DNA of 64,000 nucleotides from a virus, in IMG/VR virus record IMGVR_UViG_3300034101_003146, positions 1 through 64,000 of that record; one strand, 5' to 3'. The notes beneath the pieces were generated by a model. The model ran no database searches. It worked only from the letters and a program-made list of their open reading frames with translations, and was not told the origin of the DNA. Position 1 is the stretch's first letter. Each line of letters starts with the position of its first letter. Both the position numbers and the translations under genes were made by a program. This document shows, piece by piece, positions 14,515-23,855 of the stretch.

Positions 14515-16848
14515 ATGGGAAATATAACTAATAAACAATTAGAAAGAATGAAAATGTTAATGGGTGGTGTTAAACCTGTTAATGAAAGTGTTAACCTTTC
14601 TTCTATTGCATTAACAAAAAAAGCACCTAACGATAAATATTATAGTATTGTTAGAGAAACTAATAAATATTTTATTAAGGAATCTATAGATGGTGTTAAC
14701 TACGACTACATTGGTGGTTTAGGTAATAAAAATAAAAACCAATTTAATTCATATGAAGATGCCACTAGACGTTTAAATTTAATGTTTGAGGATTTTAATA
14801 GAACTTATGGTATTGAAGTAGGTACTAATATTTTGACACCAGATTTAATTCAAGAAAAAAAGTTTGTAATTAAAACAAAAAAGAAAAAGAAATCTAAAGG
14901 TTCAGAAGAAGCAACAGGTTTTGATTTTGGTGGTGAAGAAGAAACTACTGATACAGAAACTGATACTGATACCGAAACAGAAGGTGGTGAAGAATTTGAT
15001 TTTGGTGGTGAAGAAGAGACTACTGACGCGGAAACTGATACCGAAACTGATACTGAAACAGAAGGTGATGAAGAATTTGATTTTGGTGGTGAAGAAGAAA
15101 CTACTGATACAGAAACAGAAGATGGTGAAGAATTTGATTTTGGTGGTGAAGAAGAGACTACTGATACAGAAACTGATACTGAAATCACAGATGATGAAAC
15201 TGATGAAGATTTAGATTTAGAGAGTGATAGTGAGGATAATATTAAAGATATACAAAAATTAACAGGTAAGTTAGGTCAAAAACTTAGAGATACTGAAGAT
15301 GTTTCTTCAGATTTAAGTAAATGGGTAGCTAAAAGTGTTATATCGGCGTTAGATTTAGACCTTATGGATAGTGAAGATAAAAAAGATATTATCCGTGCAA
15401 TTAAGAAAAAAGGTAAAGAAGATTCCGATGCTGAGTTTGATTTTATGAGTAATGATCCTGAAGATGATGAAGATGATTATGACTGGTACCCAGACCGAGA
15501 ATTTAAAGAAAAATTCTTATCATCATATGAAGATGACGATGACGATGTTGAGTATGATTGGAGTACATTAACTGATGAAGAAAAGTCTAGGTTAATGACT
15601 ACTGAGGATGAAGAAACTGATTACGGTCCAGGTGATGAAGATGTTGAAGGTTCTGAAATTATTCTAGATGATTATATGGAAGATGATGATTATATAGAAG
15701 ATGATGGTGATTTGGTGGATTGGAATAGTTTGTCTGATGAAGAAAAAGGGGTGGTTTTAAACCCAAAAAAAGATTATATGGGTGGTTGCACTGACTATAT
15801 GAGTGGTTGTAAAGATTATATGGACGACCCTTATATGATGCCAAAAACAGCACCAACAAAACCAACAACAAAACCTGATGTAAAACCAGGTACAGATAAA
15901 CCAACAGTAACACCATCAAAACGTCCATTTACTCGTCCACCACATATTCCGCCAGATGAAGAATCAGCACCTAAAGCTTCAGAAGGTGAAGATTTTTACG
16001 GTATAAACTATGACAATGACGATACTTTAGATTATATGGGTGATGTAGATGACATCGGTGGTAAACTACGTGGTAGACCCACTAATAAATCAATAACAAG
16101 TAGAGGTACGTTACCTAAATCATATTTAAGTGACAAACAAAGGTTAAATAAATTGGCTAAAAGTTTTGCTGATTTAGATATGAAAGATGAATACACAACT
16201 GGTAATGTGGTTCCATATTACGATGATGTTAGAAGAAAAGGTGACTTTGGGTATGAAAATTTGCCATCAGAAAAATGGCGTAAAAACCCTTTAGAAAATG
16301 ACACCAAATTTGATTACGATTTTGAACAAGATGATATTGTGGTAAACCCTAACAAAATCAGAACTAATTTTGATTATATGCAAGATTTAAGTGAAGACCA
16401 TTTAAATACAAAAATGGTATCTATAGAACAAGAAATGGCTTATGAAGATGTTGAGGATATGGCTAGACAAAATGGTTTAGAAATATCGTGGGATAAAAAA
16501 GATAAGTCTTCAGATCCTGAAGAGGAAACTGTTTATTTAAACCTTAAACGTGGTAATAAAATTGTAGGTAGTGTTAGAATTAATGCTGTTGGTGATGTTG
16601 AAATTGGTGGTCCTATGAAAAAATCATTTAAAGGACAACCTCTTGACAATCTTAATGATTTTTACGAATATTTGGGTGAAAAAAATATAGAAATGAGTCC
16701 AAAAACAGCACCAACAAAACCAACAACAAAACCTGATGTAAAACCAGGTACAGATAAACCTACCCCTAGTAAAAGACCATTTACTCGTCCACCACATATT
16801 CCACCAGATGAAGAATCAGCACCTAAAGCAAGAGTAAAAAGAAAGTAA
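14515..16848 (+). CDS. Large acidic repeat protein, putative internal head protein
   Basis: A 777-residue protein. It starts with a helix (ITNKQLERMKMLMGG), a small domain (residues 40-110) and a lysine-rich patch. Four copies of EEFDFGGEEETTD with runs of T-D-T-E then span about residues 135-235. An acidic middle follows, with KDYMGGCTDYMSGCKDYMDD (about 420-440). A proline-rich block beginning PKTAPTKPTTKPDVKPG occurs twice, at about residues 443 and 729. The very acidic composition resembles scaffold or core proteins of T4-like heads. The repeats suggest expansion by slippage or recombination. It overlaps the next gene by 1 nt. Confidence 0.6.
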   Translation: MGNITNKQLERMKMLMGGVKPVNESVNLSSIALTKKAPNDKYYSIVRETNKYFIKESIDGVNYDYIGGLGNKNKNQFNSYEDATRRLNLMFEDFNRTYGIEVGTNILTPDLIQEKKFVIKTKKKKKSKGSEEATGFDFGGEEETTDTETDTDTETEGGEEFDFGGEEETTDAETDTETDTETEGDEEFDFGGEEETTDTETEDGEEFDFGGEEETTDTETDTEITDDETDEDLDLESDSEDNIKDIQKLTGKLGQKLRDTEDVSSDLSKWVAKSVISALDLDLMDSEDKKDIIRAIKKKGKEDSDAEFDFMSNDPEDDEDDYDWYPDREFKEKFLSSYEDDDDDVEYDWSTLTDEEKSRLMTTEDEETDYGPGDEDVEGSEIILDDYMEDDDYIEDDGDLVDWNSLSDEEKGVVLNPKKDYMGGCTDYMSGCKDYMDDPYMMPKTAPTKPTTKPDVKPGTDKPTVTPSKRPFTRPPHIPPDEESAPKASEGEDFYGINYDNDDTLDYMGDVDDIGGKLRGRPTNKSITSRGTLPKSYLSDKQRLNKLAKSFADLDMKDEYTTGNVVPYYDDVRRKGDFGYENLPSEKWRKNPLENDTKFDYDFEQDDIVVNPNKIRTNFDYMQDLSEDHLNTKMVSIEQEMAYEDVEDMARQNGLEISWDKKDKSSDPEEETVYLNLKRGNKIVGSVRINAVGDVEIGGPMKKSFKGQPLDNLNDFYEYLGEKNIEMSPKTAPTKPTTKPDVKPGTDKPTPSKRPFTRPPHIPPDEESAPKARVKRK
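14914..15186 (+). repeat. Acidic coding repeats (EEFDFGGEEETTD units)
   Basis: Four in-frame units with near-identical DNA (gaagaatttgattttggtgg and following) are separated by variable numbers of acc/act-gat-gaa codons. The variable T-D/T-E runs point to replication slippage. Confidence 0.8.
15841..15902 (+). repeat. 62-bp exact direct repeat, copy 1 (proline-rich block)
   Basis: Identical to 16699-16760. The similarity continues more loosely through the following RPFTRPPHIPPDEESAPKA codons. Confidence 0.85.
16699..16760 (+). repeat. 62-bp exact direct repeat, copy 2 (proline-rich block)
   Basis: Second copy, 858 bp from the first, in the same frame and ending the protein. Confidence 0.85.
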
Positions 16849-17261
16849 TGAAAGAATTATACTTAATTTATGTAAATAAAATAGGTACTAACCATAAGGG
16901 CGAAAATATTTTTGAGTTTTTATTCTCAAACTCTTTGGATTTAGATTGGGATGAAAGTTGGTACGAATCCTCGGTTGTTACTGATAAAAATGATTTAACA
17001 CCAAACCCAAGTTTTATTAAATTTGTTGGAAATATTAAAACATCTGAATTTGATTTGGAATTGATACAAAATTCAGGAGTATTTCAAATTTATAATGCAG
17101 TAGAAGGTATTATCGCTTTGGCTTGGGAAAAATTAGAAGATGACGGTGACTACCCTGAAGAACGTTTAATATTTAAATTTGGTGATACATTGGAATCAGT
17201 TGAAGAAAAATTATACTCATTAGATTTAGTATTCGACAAAGATAAAAAAACTAAAGTATAA
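16848..17261 (+). CDS. Conserved hypothetical protein
   Basis: A 137-residue acidic protein with a fold-like pattern LYLIYVNKIGTNHKGENIFEFLFS, LDLDWDESWYESS, then IIALAWEKLEDDG and RLIFKFGDTLESVEEKLYSLDL. I recall similar proteins in other T4-like phages but not a function. It overlaps both neighbours by one base (TAATG type), indicating coupled translation with the acidic repeat protein and the coiled-coil protein. Confidence 0.6.
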   Translation: MKELYLIYVNKIGTNHKGENIFEFLFSNSLDLDWDESWYESSVVTDKNDLTPNPSFIKFVGNIKTSEFDLELIQNSGVFQIYNAVEGIIALAWEKLEDDGDYPEERLIFKFGDTLESVEEKLYSLDLVFDKDKKTKV

Positions 17262-19078
17262 TGGCTAGAAAATTAAGAGAGTTTGATGAAAAAAACATAG
17301 ACCTACAAATCAAATCTTTGGATTCTAAAAAAACAGATATCAAAAATAAGATTGATGATGCGAAGAAAAAAAGTGTGTATAATGCAAAACTATCACAATT
17401 GGCCTATTCACAAGTCGGTAACGTTAAAGAACCAACACCAGAACAAAAGGCTGCAACACAAAAAATGGAAAAAGCTAAAGGTGATAAATTTAGAGCTGAC
17501 TCTAATCAAGAAAATAATGAGGTAAGTAAATTACAAGATGAATTGAAGGCTGTGGAGTTAGAAAAAGCTAACATTTTAAAAAATAAGGATAACCAAATAA
17601 ATAATATAAAAGAAAATACAATGGCGAACTTAACTAAACAAGATATTTTACGTATATTAGAGTCTTCACAGTCAGCCATAATGACTAAAAGTGAATTAAT
17701 AGAGACAATATCAAAAAAAATATTAAAAGAAGACATGGAAGATAGTGTTAGAAGAAGTTTTGAGAGTGGTGAAAATGATTATTCGGAAATTTTAGGTAGG
17801 GATTTAACCAACCAATTGGCTAGGGAATCCTTCGAAGAAGTAGCTAGAAATATTAGGGAAAAAACTGGTAAACAAAATGTAACATTAGCGGATGTTCAAA
17901 GAATTTTAAGTAATTCCTTGGTTAGTGCCGCAAAACAAGAATATCGTATAGGTATTCAAAATTTAGAGGCTAAAGCAGTCGAAATGGTTAAAAAAAGTTT
18001 TAAAATACCTGACGGTACTATAGAATTTGAGGCCACAATATCAGGTTTACCACCAGAAATGTTGGGTTTGCCTGAAAATATTTCTGAAGAAGAAATGAGA
18101 CAAGTTTCTGAACAATATGGTTTTAAAGTAGGTAAAATTAATAGAGGTAACCTTAGAATAAATACCCCAGAACCCCAAAAACCTAGAGGTAAAAGTGAAG
18201 ACCAATTAAAATCAGCAGTCAAAAGACGTAGATATACTAATGCTATGACACATGGTGCAGCTAGAAAATCACAAAATTTACACATGCAAGATGATGAATT
18301 CCGTAGACAAAATCAACGTTTGGCTAAAGACTACAGTGATTTAATGGCAGCTAATGATGCTAATTATTTCCTATTGGATGACGCTACAATAAAAGAACAA
18401 GGATCTAGTGGTATTCACGCTGGAAATGTTAAAGTAACTACAACAAACGATGGTAGGTATAAAATTGTCGCACAAGGTATGACATTCCCAATACTTTTAC
18501 ATGAATTAGGTAAAGGTGTTATAGATCTTATGTCGGATTGGGGTAAGTCTAAAGACCCTGAAATTAGAAAATATGTGGCTGAAAAAGTAGATACGTTAGA
18601 GAATGAAACTAACGATATTCGTTTAGGTACTAAAATTTGGGAAAAATTTGTTGAACAGATACCTGTGGATAATCAAGAAGCTATATCATTAACTTGGCAT
18701 AAATTACAAGAATTAAATGATGATGAATATAATAAAATTGTGGAAGGTTTAATCGCTAATAAAACACAAGCACAAACAAAGGTTAGACAATTAGCTGATG
18801 AGGCTATAAAAGAATTAAGAGAGGAAGAAATGCAGTCCTCTTTTGGTGACGAGGATGAACCTGTTGATGATGATGAAACACCAACTGCTGATGATGATGA
18901 TGATGAGGAAGATGACATTTTAAGACGTATAATGGGTAAACAAGAACCGGAAGATGTTGAGGATGATCCGGAAACTTGGTCGAAGAAAGAATTGGATGCT
19001 GCTATAGATGATGCTTTAGATGCTGGTGATTATGACACTGTAAGAAGATTAACAGATATTTTAAACAGAAAATATTAA
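17261..19078 (+). CDS. Coiled-coil protein with internal tag-like start, putative head component
   Basis: A 605-residue protein. Residues 1-120 are strongly helical and charged (probable coiled coil). At Met121 (17621) the sequence restarts with ANLTKQDILRILESSQ, which resembles the N-terminal helices of other proteins here, so either an internal start or a fusion is possible. A middle region (about 165-440) contains the sequence FPILLHELGKGVIDLMSDWG. The C-terminus is an Asp/Glu run (DEDEPVDDDETPTADDDDDEEDD). HELGK is not followed by a second His, so a metalloprotease call is not justified. It is probably a late structural or scaffold-associated protein. Confidence 0.55.
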   Translation: MARKLREFDEKNIDLQIKSLDSKKTDIKNKIDDAKKKSVYNAKLSQLAYSQVGNVKEPTPEQKAATQKMEKAKGDKFRADSNQENNEVSKLQDELKAVELEKANILKNKDNQINNIKENTMANLTKQDILRILESSQSAIMTKSELIETISKKILKEDMEDSVRRSFESGENDYSEILGRDLTNQLARESFEEVARNIREKTGKQNVTLADVQRILSNSLVSAAKQEYRIGIQNLEAKAVEMVKKSFKIPDGTIEFEATISGLPPEMLGLPENISEEEMRQVSEQYGFKVGKINRGNLRINTPEPQKPRGKSEDQLKSAVKRRRYTNAMTHGAARKSQNLHMQDDEFRRQNQRLAKDYSDLMAANDANYFLLDDATIKEQGSSGIHAGNVKVTTTNDGRYKIVAQGMTFPILLHELGKGVIDLMSDWGKSKDPEIRKYVAEKVDTLENETNDIRLGTKIWEKFVEQIPVDNQEAISLTWHKLQELNDDEYNKIVEGLIANKTQAQTKVRQLADEAIKELREEEMQSSFGDEDEPVDDDETPTADDDDDEEDDILRRIMGKQEPEDVEDDPETWSKKELDAAIDDALDAGDYDTVRRLTDILNRKY

Positions 19079-19082
19079 AAAT

Positions 19083-19160
19083 CTTAACGTTTAGGACCGT
19101 TAAGTTATGTGGGGTGAAAGCCCCCGACTAACCCGTATGTTCGCTCCATACGGGTTTTTT
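19083..19160 (+). ncRNA. Three-hairpin structured element ending in a terminator
   Basis: In the gap between two late genes there are three successive stems. The first is CTTAACG/CGTTAAG (19083-19089 with 19098-19104). The second is GGGG/CCCC with loop TGAAAG (19111-19124). The third is ACCCGTATG/CATACGGGT (19131-19139 with 19147-19155), followed by a T-run. The last is a normal rho-independent terminator. The first two are unusual, and the GC-rich stretch stands out from the AT-rich surroundings. It could be a small phage RNA or a processed 3' UTR. Confidence 0.5.
19131..19160 (+). terminator. Rho-independent terminator after 17261-19078 gene
   Basis: A 9-bp perfect stem ACCCGTATG / CATACGGGT, loop TTCGCTC, then TTTTT. 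Confidence 0.85.
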
Positions 19161-19187
19161 ATTGTTTATTTTATAAGTAATTTATAG

Positions 19188-19195
19188 ATATTTAT
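19188..19195 (+). promoter_or_regulatory. ATATTTAT late-type element before 919-residue gene
   Basis: AGATATTTATTAG ends 3-5 bases before the ATG at 19201. Confidence 0.5.
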
Positions 19196-19200
19196 TAGAT

Positions 19201-21960
19201 ATGAAAAATAATTTTCTATTAAAAGATTTAATTTTAGAAAGTCGTTTAGATGATGTTATAAAAAAATACCCTGAAGTTCGTAAAGATACTATAGAAGGGT
19301 TATCAAGATTAGACCCATCAGGTAACAACAAATACCTTGATTGGATGGTTTATGGTAGTAGGTTGGGTGTTTCTCAGGATAGAATTGTCAAGGCTATCAA
19401 TTCATTTCATAAAAACGTTAACAAACTAACTAAAGAATTTTTAGATGAATTAATTGAAGAAAAAAAATGGGGTTGGTTACTTACTGATAATTCACCTGCA
19501 GCCAAAATTTTTCAAAACATTTATAAAAATCCTAAAGATATTAATAACTACAAAGATTATGGTATTGCTTTAGAGGTTTTTAAATTGGTTGACGAAAAAC
19601 TTAGTAAGTCTGGTGTTAAAAAGTTAGAAGCTAATGTTTTATATAATGATAGTAATCTTTTAATTTTAATACCTAAATCACATAGAGCTTCATGTTATTA
19701 CGGTTCTGGTACAAAATGGTGTACAACAAGTAAGGAATCATCTGATTACTATGATAATTACACAAAAAGAGGTACATTATTTTATATAATAAACAAAAAA
19801 GAACCTCAAACAAACCCATGGTATAAAACAGCGATTTTTGTCGATAATAACGGTGATGTCAAAGCATATGATGCTCCAGACACACCAACTGATTTAATAG
19901 ATGCTAAAAATAATATACTTAATTGGGAGAAAGTTAAGGATGTTATTGTTGACTATTTATGGTCCAAAGGTGATAAAAAAGGTGTTGGTAATTTTTATTT
20001 TGGTGATGAGTATTTATCATGGTCAAACTCAATGGGTGAGGACCCATTGTCGATATTAACATATTATGAGTTTAAAAAAATACTTGGTGGTGAAAAAAAG
20101 TTATATGATTACCTGACTAAAAGGGGTATCAACCCAATTAATTATATACCTAAAGAAAGTCTTTTACTTTTTTATATTAAAGTTAAAGAAAGTCCTGAAG
20201 AAGTTGTTAAAACCGTATGGAATGAAGCTAAAAACGAAGGTAAAAATCCTATAAGTTATTTTACTAGCGATCATAAACAATTATTAGGTATGGTTGTTAA
20301 TGGAACTATAAATGTCGATGATTTTTTAAATGAAATTATAACACACAAATATGATTTAACAGAACTGTTTAAACAGACGCCAACTACAGACGTTGTTAGT
20401 TTTATTAATTATGTATTTGGTGATGGTAATCCTAAAAATACATTCACTTCTTTTTATAACTTCCTAGATAGTTTAGAAATTAATTTATTCAGAAATGTTA
20501 GGACAACAATAGTTAAATTATTAATATCAGAGTTTTCAATAGAAGATAAAGTAAGTTTATTAGTTTCTAATATGAAATCATTAAAAGCATCAACAATTGA
20601 ATATGGTGTTTCTACTGAACAAATGTTAGCTTATTGTAGTAATGAAGAGATTAAAGAATTATTAGATAGAGATTTATTAATGGGTGTTGATTTAGACACA
20701 TTTCTTGGTGTAATTGAAAACCCAGAAGAGGCCTATTGGAGGTACGTTGCATCACTTGGTGGGGTTCCATTTCGTACGTTGGGTAGTTGGTTGAGGGACT
20801 ATGATTTTGTTGGTGATTATGTTTTAAGTAGTGGTGTTAGTAAGGTATTTAAAACCGTAAAAAGTTTCCAAGAAAGTATTAATAAAATCACAGGTTTAGA
20901 TGAATACGAAGAACCAATACTTAATGTTGTTGATACATTCACCACAGCCAGATTAGTTAAATACTTTTATAACAACAACTCTTATGTTGCCTATTTAAGT
21001 TATAAAGAAGATGATAGGTTAGATGAATTTAGTCCTGTCCAAATTGTTTTAGCTTATAATGACGCACCACCAGATGATAAGGAGTTGAAAGAAAAAGTTT
21101 TTGATGTTATAGAAGATGCCTTAGGTGGTTATAATAACGGTCAAATAAGAGAAGAAAATGGTGAGTTTTATTTAACTGTTTATAGTATGTGTGAATTTGA
21201 AGATTTAACAGCCAACGAAGAAACAAAGGATGTTTTTTGTAATAACGATGAAGAAATTGTGTGGCAGAAATACGACAGTGATATAGCTTTAGAATATACC
21301 CTACGTGTTGATGGTGTTAGTGATATGATTAAAGATTATTTATTCATACATGTTAGAGGTAAAGATATAACATTACCAGATACATATGTGGATGATTTTA
21401 AACATTGGGTTGGTGATTATAATGTTGGTGATGGTTTTAAACTAACACTATATGACGAGATAATCATGAGCCTATCAAATGAAAATCTAATAGATATTAT
21501 ATCAAATAGTAGTGAATTAAGTGATTTTAAGAAATTAATAACAGAAAGTTATAATAAAGCAGCCAATAAATACATCTCAAATATTTTAGATAAAAAAGCC
21601 ATGGATACCTTAGAAAATATATTAGGTAATAGAGGTCAATATAATAAAATGTTGATGAAAAGAAGTCTTGGTGGTAAGTCTAAACTTGTTGACACTTATG
21701 TTTATACTTTTAAATTAACACATATAGTGGATGATGTTATAGACTATACCGTTTCACTTTTACAACCGGCAAATGAAAATTCACTACCTAGTTATTATTT
21801 GGATATGATACGTGTTATGATGGATGAATCTATTGGTAGATTTGATGGTAAAATAGAATTACCTGTAGAAGAAATTGTATGGGGTGAAGATCCAGAAGGT
21901 GATAATTTTGATAAGTTATTAATTTACGAAATAGAAGATAGATTAGACATAGAACAGTAA
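19201..21960 (+). CDS. Large KWC-motif protein, putative packaged head protein
   Basis: A 919-residue protein starting MKNNFLLKDLILES, a tag-like helix with L-x-E. Residues 36-50 (RLDPSGNNKYLDWMV) and 138-200 (SGVKKLEANVLYNDSNLL, IPKSHRASCYYGSGTKWCTTS, YTKRGTLFYIINK) match the protein at 43419-44180. They form a family defined by an invariant K/Q-W-C (172-174 here). The remaining 700 residues are acidic, helical-beta mixed and not recognised. Large size, a late element and a targeting-like start suggest an internal head protein delivered with the DNA. I know no enzyme activity for the KWC domain. Confidence 0.55.
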   Translation: MKNNFLLKDLILESRLDDVIKKYPEVRKDTIEGLSRLDPSGNNKYLDWMVYGSRLGVSQDRIVKAINSFHKNVNKLTKEFLDELIEEKKWGWLLTDNSPAAKIFQNIYKNPKDINNYKDYGIALEVFKLVDEKLSKSGVKKLEANVLYNDSNLLILIPKSHRASCYYGSGTKWCTTSKESSDYYDNYTKRGTLFYIINKKEPQTNPWYKTAIFVDNNGDVKAYDAPDTPTDLIDAKNNILNWEKVKDVIVDYLWSKGDKKGVGNFYFGDEYLSWSNSMGEDPLSILTYYEFKKILGGEKKLYDYLTKRGINPINYIPKESLLLFYIKVKESPEEVVKTVWNEAKNEGKNPISYFTSDHKQLLGMVVNGTINVDDFLNEIITHKYDLTELFKQTPTTDVVSFINYVFGDGNPKNTFTSFYNFLDSLEINLFRNVRTTIVKLLISEFSIEDKVSLLVSNMKSLKASTIEYGVSTEQMLAYCSNEEIKELLDRDLLMGVDLDTFLGVIENPEEAYWRYVASLGGVPFRTLGSWLRDYDFVGDYVLSSGVSKVFKTVKSFQESINKITGLDEYEEPILNVVDTFTTARLVKYFYNNNSYVAYLSYKEDDRLDEFSPVQIVLAYNDAPPDDKELKEKVFDVIEDALGGYNNGQIREENGEFYLTVYSMCEFEDLTANEETKDVFCNNDEEIVWQKYDSDIALEYTLRVDGVSDMIKDYLFIHVRGKDITLPDTYVDDFKHWVGDYNVGDGFKLTLYDEIIMSLSNENLIDIISNSSELSDFKKLITESYNKAANKYISNILDKKAMDTLENILGNRGQYNKMLMKRSLGGKSKLVDTYVYTFKLTHIVDDVIDYTVSLLQPANENSLPSYYLDMIRVMMDESIGRFDGKIELPVEEIVWGEDPEGDNFDKLLIYEIEDRLDIEQ

Positions 21961-21983
21961 AAACCGTTAATATATGATTTAAA

Positions 21984-22018
21984 CAATGTTCTTGATATTT
22001 ATATATGAAAGAACATTG
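21984..22018 (+). promoter_or_regulatory. 10-bp inverted repeat around the terminase late element
   Basis: CAATGTTCTT (21984-21993) and AAGAACATTG (22009-22018) form a perfect inverted repeat. The ATATTTAT element (21995-22002) sits in the 15-base loop, just before the terminase ATG at 22023. Confidence 0.65.
21995..22002 (+). promoter_or_regulatory. ATATTTAT late-type element before terminase
   Basis: TGATATTTATATATG lies about 20 nt before the ATG at 22023. Confidence 0.5.
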
Positions 22019-22022
22019 ATTT

Positions 22023-23855
22023 ATGTCTAACGTAGTACAAAATAAAACACAAAAACTTCTTGAACTTGCCAAATGTATAAAAGATCCTATTTATACAATA
22101 GAAAATTATTTAACCACATTTGACCAAACACAAAAGGGGTTTGTTAGTTTTAAATTATTCCCAAAACAAAAAGAATTAGTTAAAGCCTATAAAAAAGAAC
22201 AATTTAATATAGTGATGAAACCCCGTCAGGCCGGGGTCTCAACAACAACAGCAGCTTATATAGCTGTTATGACAGCTTTAGCCGACCCACAAAGTCCTCA
22301 AAGGGTTCTAATTTTAGCTAACAAACAAGAAACAGCTATTGAGTTCCTCAAAAAAGTTAAAGATTTTACATCACAATTACCTTCTTGGATGAACGTTTGG
22401 GCTCCACCTACAAAACCTGGTGAGGAACCGTATTGGTATGATGCAGAAAAAAATTCAGCTAAACATTATCGTTTAACAAATGGTTCGGAAGTTAAAGCGG
22501 TAGCAACATCAATGGATGCTTTACGTGGTTATACACCCACATTACTTGTGATGGATGAGGCAGCCTATATTGAGGGTGGTGAGGAAGTTTACGCGGCAGC
22601 TCAACCCGCTTTATCAACGGGTGGTGGGGCCATACTGATCTCGACGCCTAAAGGTATGGACCCTCTTTATTATAAAACATACATGGCGGCCAAAACAAAA
22701 GAAAAAACCAACAACCCATTTAATATTGTTGAAATGAGATGGTTTCAAGATCCACGTTATAATAAAGATATGAAGTGGTTAAAGTTTAATGAAGCTGGTG
22801 AGGTCATAGAAGAAATTGTTGATATGAATTATGACAATTTCGACAGGTTAGAAGAAGAAGGTTGGCAACCAACATCACCGTGGTATGAAAAAATGTGTGC
22901 ACAGTTAAATCATAATCAACGTAAAATTGCACAAGAGTTGAACTGTACATTTAATGGTTCAGGTGATAACGTAATTAATGAAAAATATATAGATTATCAT
23001 AGAAAAAACAACATACAAGACCCTATTAGGACTGAATGGTTAGACGGTAACATGTGGGTTTGGGAAGATCCTCAATTTGGTCATGAATATATTTTATCAG
23101 TAGATGCTGCATCAGGTTCTGCGGATGATTTTGCATCAATTTGTATTATGGATTTTACAACAGGTTGTCAAGTAGCGGAATATCACGGTAAAGTCACTCC
23201 TGATACTTTAGGTGAAATTGCCTTTGAGTACGGTAATCGATATGAGGCCTTTGTGGTTGTTGATGTCACGGGTGGTTATGGTGGTACTTCGGTTTTAAAA
23301 ATGATTGAGCTAGGTTACTCTTCTAAAAAAATGTATTACGATGTTGTTTTAGGTATAGATTCAATCACTAATAATAAGAATTTGGAACGTCATATGCGTG
23401 ATGGGAAATTACCTGGTTTAAATTTCCAAAAAAATAGAAATATGATTGTAAACAAATTGGAGGAGGGTGTTAGATTAGATTCTTTTAAAGTACGTTCTAT
23501 TAGAGCAATTGCTGAAATGGACACCTTTGTATTTAAAAATGGTCGTCCTGACCATATGAAAGGTTACCATGATGATTTGTTAATGGGTATAGCAATGTGT
23601 TGTTATGTTGCACAAACATCATTTAAAGACTTACAGAAAAGTCAGGGACAGACTAAAGCAATGTTGGATTCTTGGGTTGTCTCCACAAATACGGCAGATA
23701 CGATACAAGAGTTAAATGTTACTGAAAATAATTATATGAACTCACGTGGTGATTTATCCAAACAAATCCAACACGCTAATTCTGAACATAATTGGGTATT
23801 TTTCGGTATGGCCGGATTTACCGATAAAAACACTAATAAAAAATTAATAAAATAA
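22023..23855 (+). CDS. terL: Terminase large subunit (T4 gp17-like)
   Basis: A 610-residue packaging motor. The ATPase has an adenine/Q-motif region FKLFPKQKELV (about residue 44), a Walker A variant MKPRQAGVSTTT (about 61-72), Walker B TLLVMDEAAYI (about 174-184) and coupling motif ISTPKG (about 203). The C-terminal RNase-H-like nuclease has acidic motifs SVDAASG (about 359), VVDVTGGYGG (about 416) and YHDDLLMGIA (about 515). Together these cut concatemers and pump DNA through the portal. Order (terminase, then portal) and length fit T4 gp17 (610). The stop overlaps the next ATG by one base. Confidence 0.95.
   Translation: MSNVVQNKTQKLLELAKCIKDPIYTIENYLTTFDQTQKGFVSFKLFPKQKELVKAYKKEQFNIVMKPRQAGVSTTTAAYIAVMTALADPQSPQRVLILANKQETAIEFLKKVKDFTSQLPSWMNVWAPPTKPGEEPYWYDAEKNSAKHYRLTNGSEVKAVATSMDALRGYTPTLLVMDEAAYIEGGEEVYAAAQPALSTGGGAILISTPKGMDPLYYKTYMAAKTKEKTNNPFNIVEMRWFQDPRYNKDMKWLKFNEAGEVIEEIVDMNYDNFDRLEEEGWQPTSPWYEKMCAQLNHNQRKIAQELNCTFNGSGDNVINEKYIDYHRKNNIQDPIRTEWLDGNMWVWEDPQFGHEYILSVDAASGSADDFASICIMDFTTGCQVAEYHGKVTPDTLGEIAFEYGNRYEAFVVVDVTGGYGGTSVLKMIELGYSSKKMYYDVVLGIDSITNNKNLERHMRDGKLPGLNFQKNRNMIVNKLEEGVRLDSFKVRSIRAIAEMDTFVFKNGRPDHMKGYHDDLLMGIAMCCYVAQTSFKDLQKSQGQTKAMLDSWVVSTNTADTIQELNVTENNYMNSRGDLSKQIQHANSEHNWVFFGMAGFTDKNTNKKLIK

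Noticed and set aside
14850-15188. Open frame on the minus strand opposite the acidic repeats (Ser/Val-rich)
   Set aside because: It is the antisense of the Asp/Glu/Thr repeats of the plus-strand gene and has pure low-complexity composition.
17261-19078. Metalloprotease call for the 605-residue protein based on FPILLHELGKG
   Set aside because: The motif lacks the second His of HExxH, and no other zinc ligand pattern is visible.
19083-19160. tRNA or tRNA-like gene
   Set aside because: Three hairpins are present but there is no acceptor stem closing them, no T-loop sequence and no CCA position; the last hairpin is a terminator.
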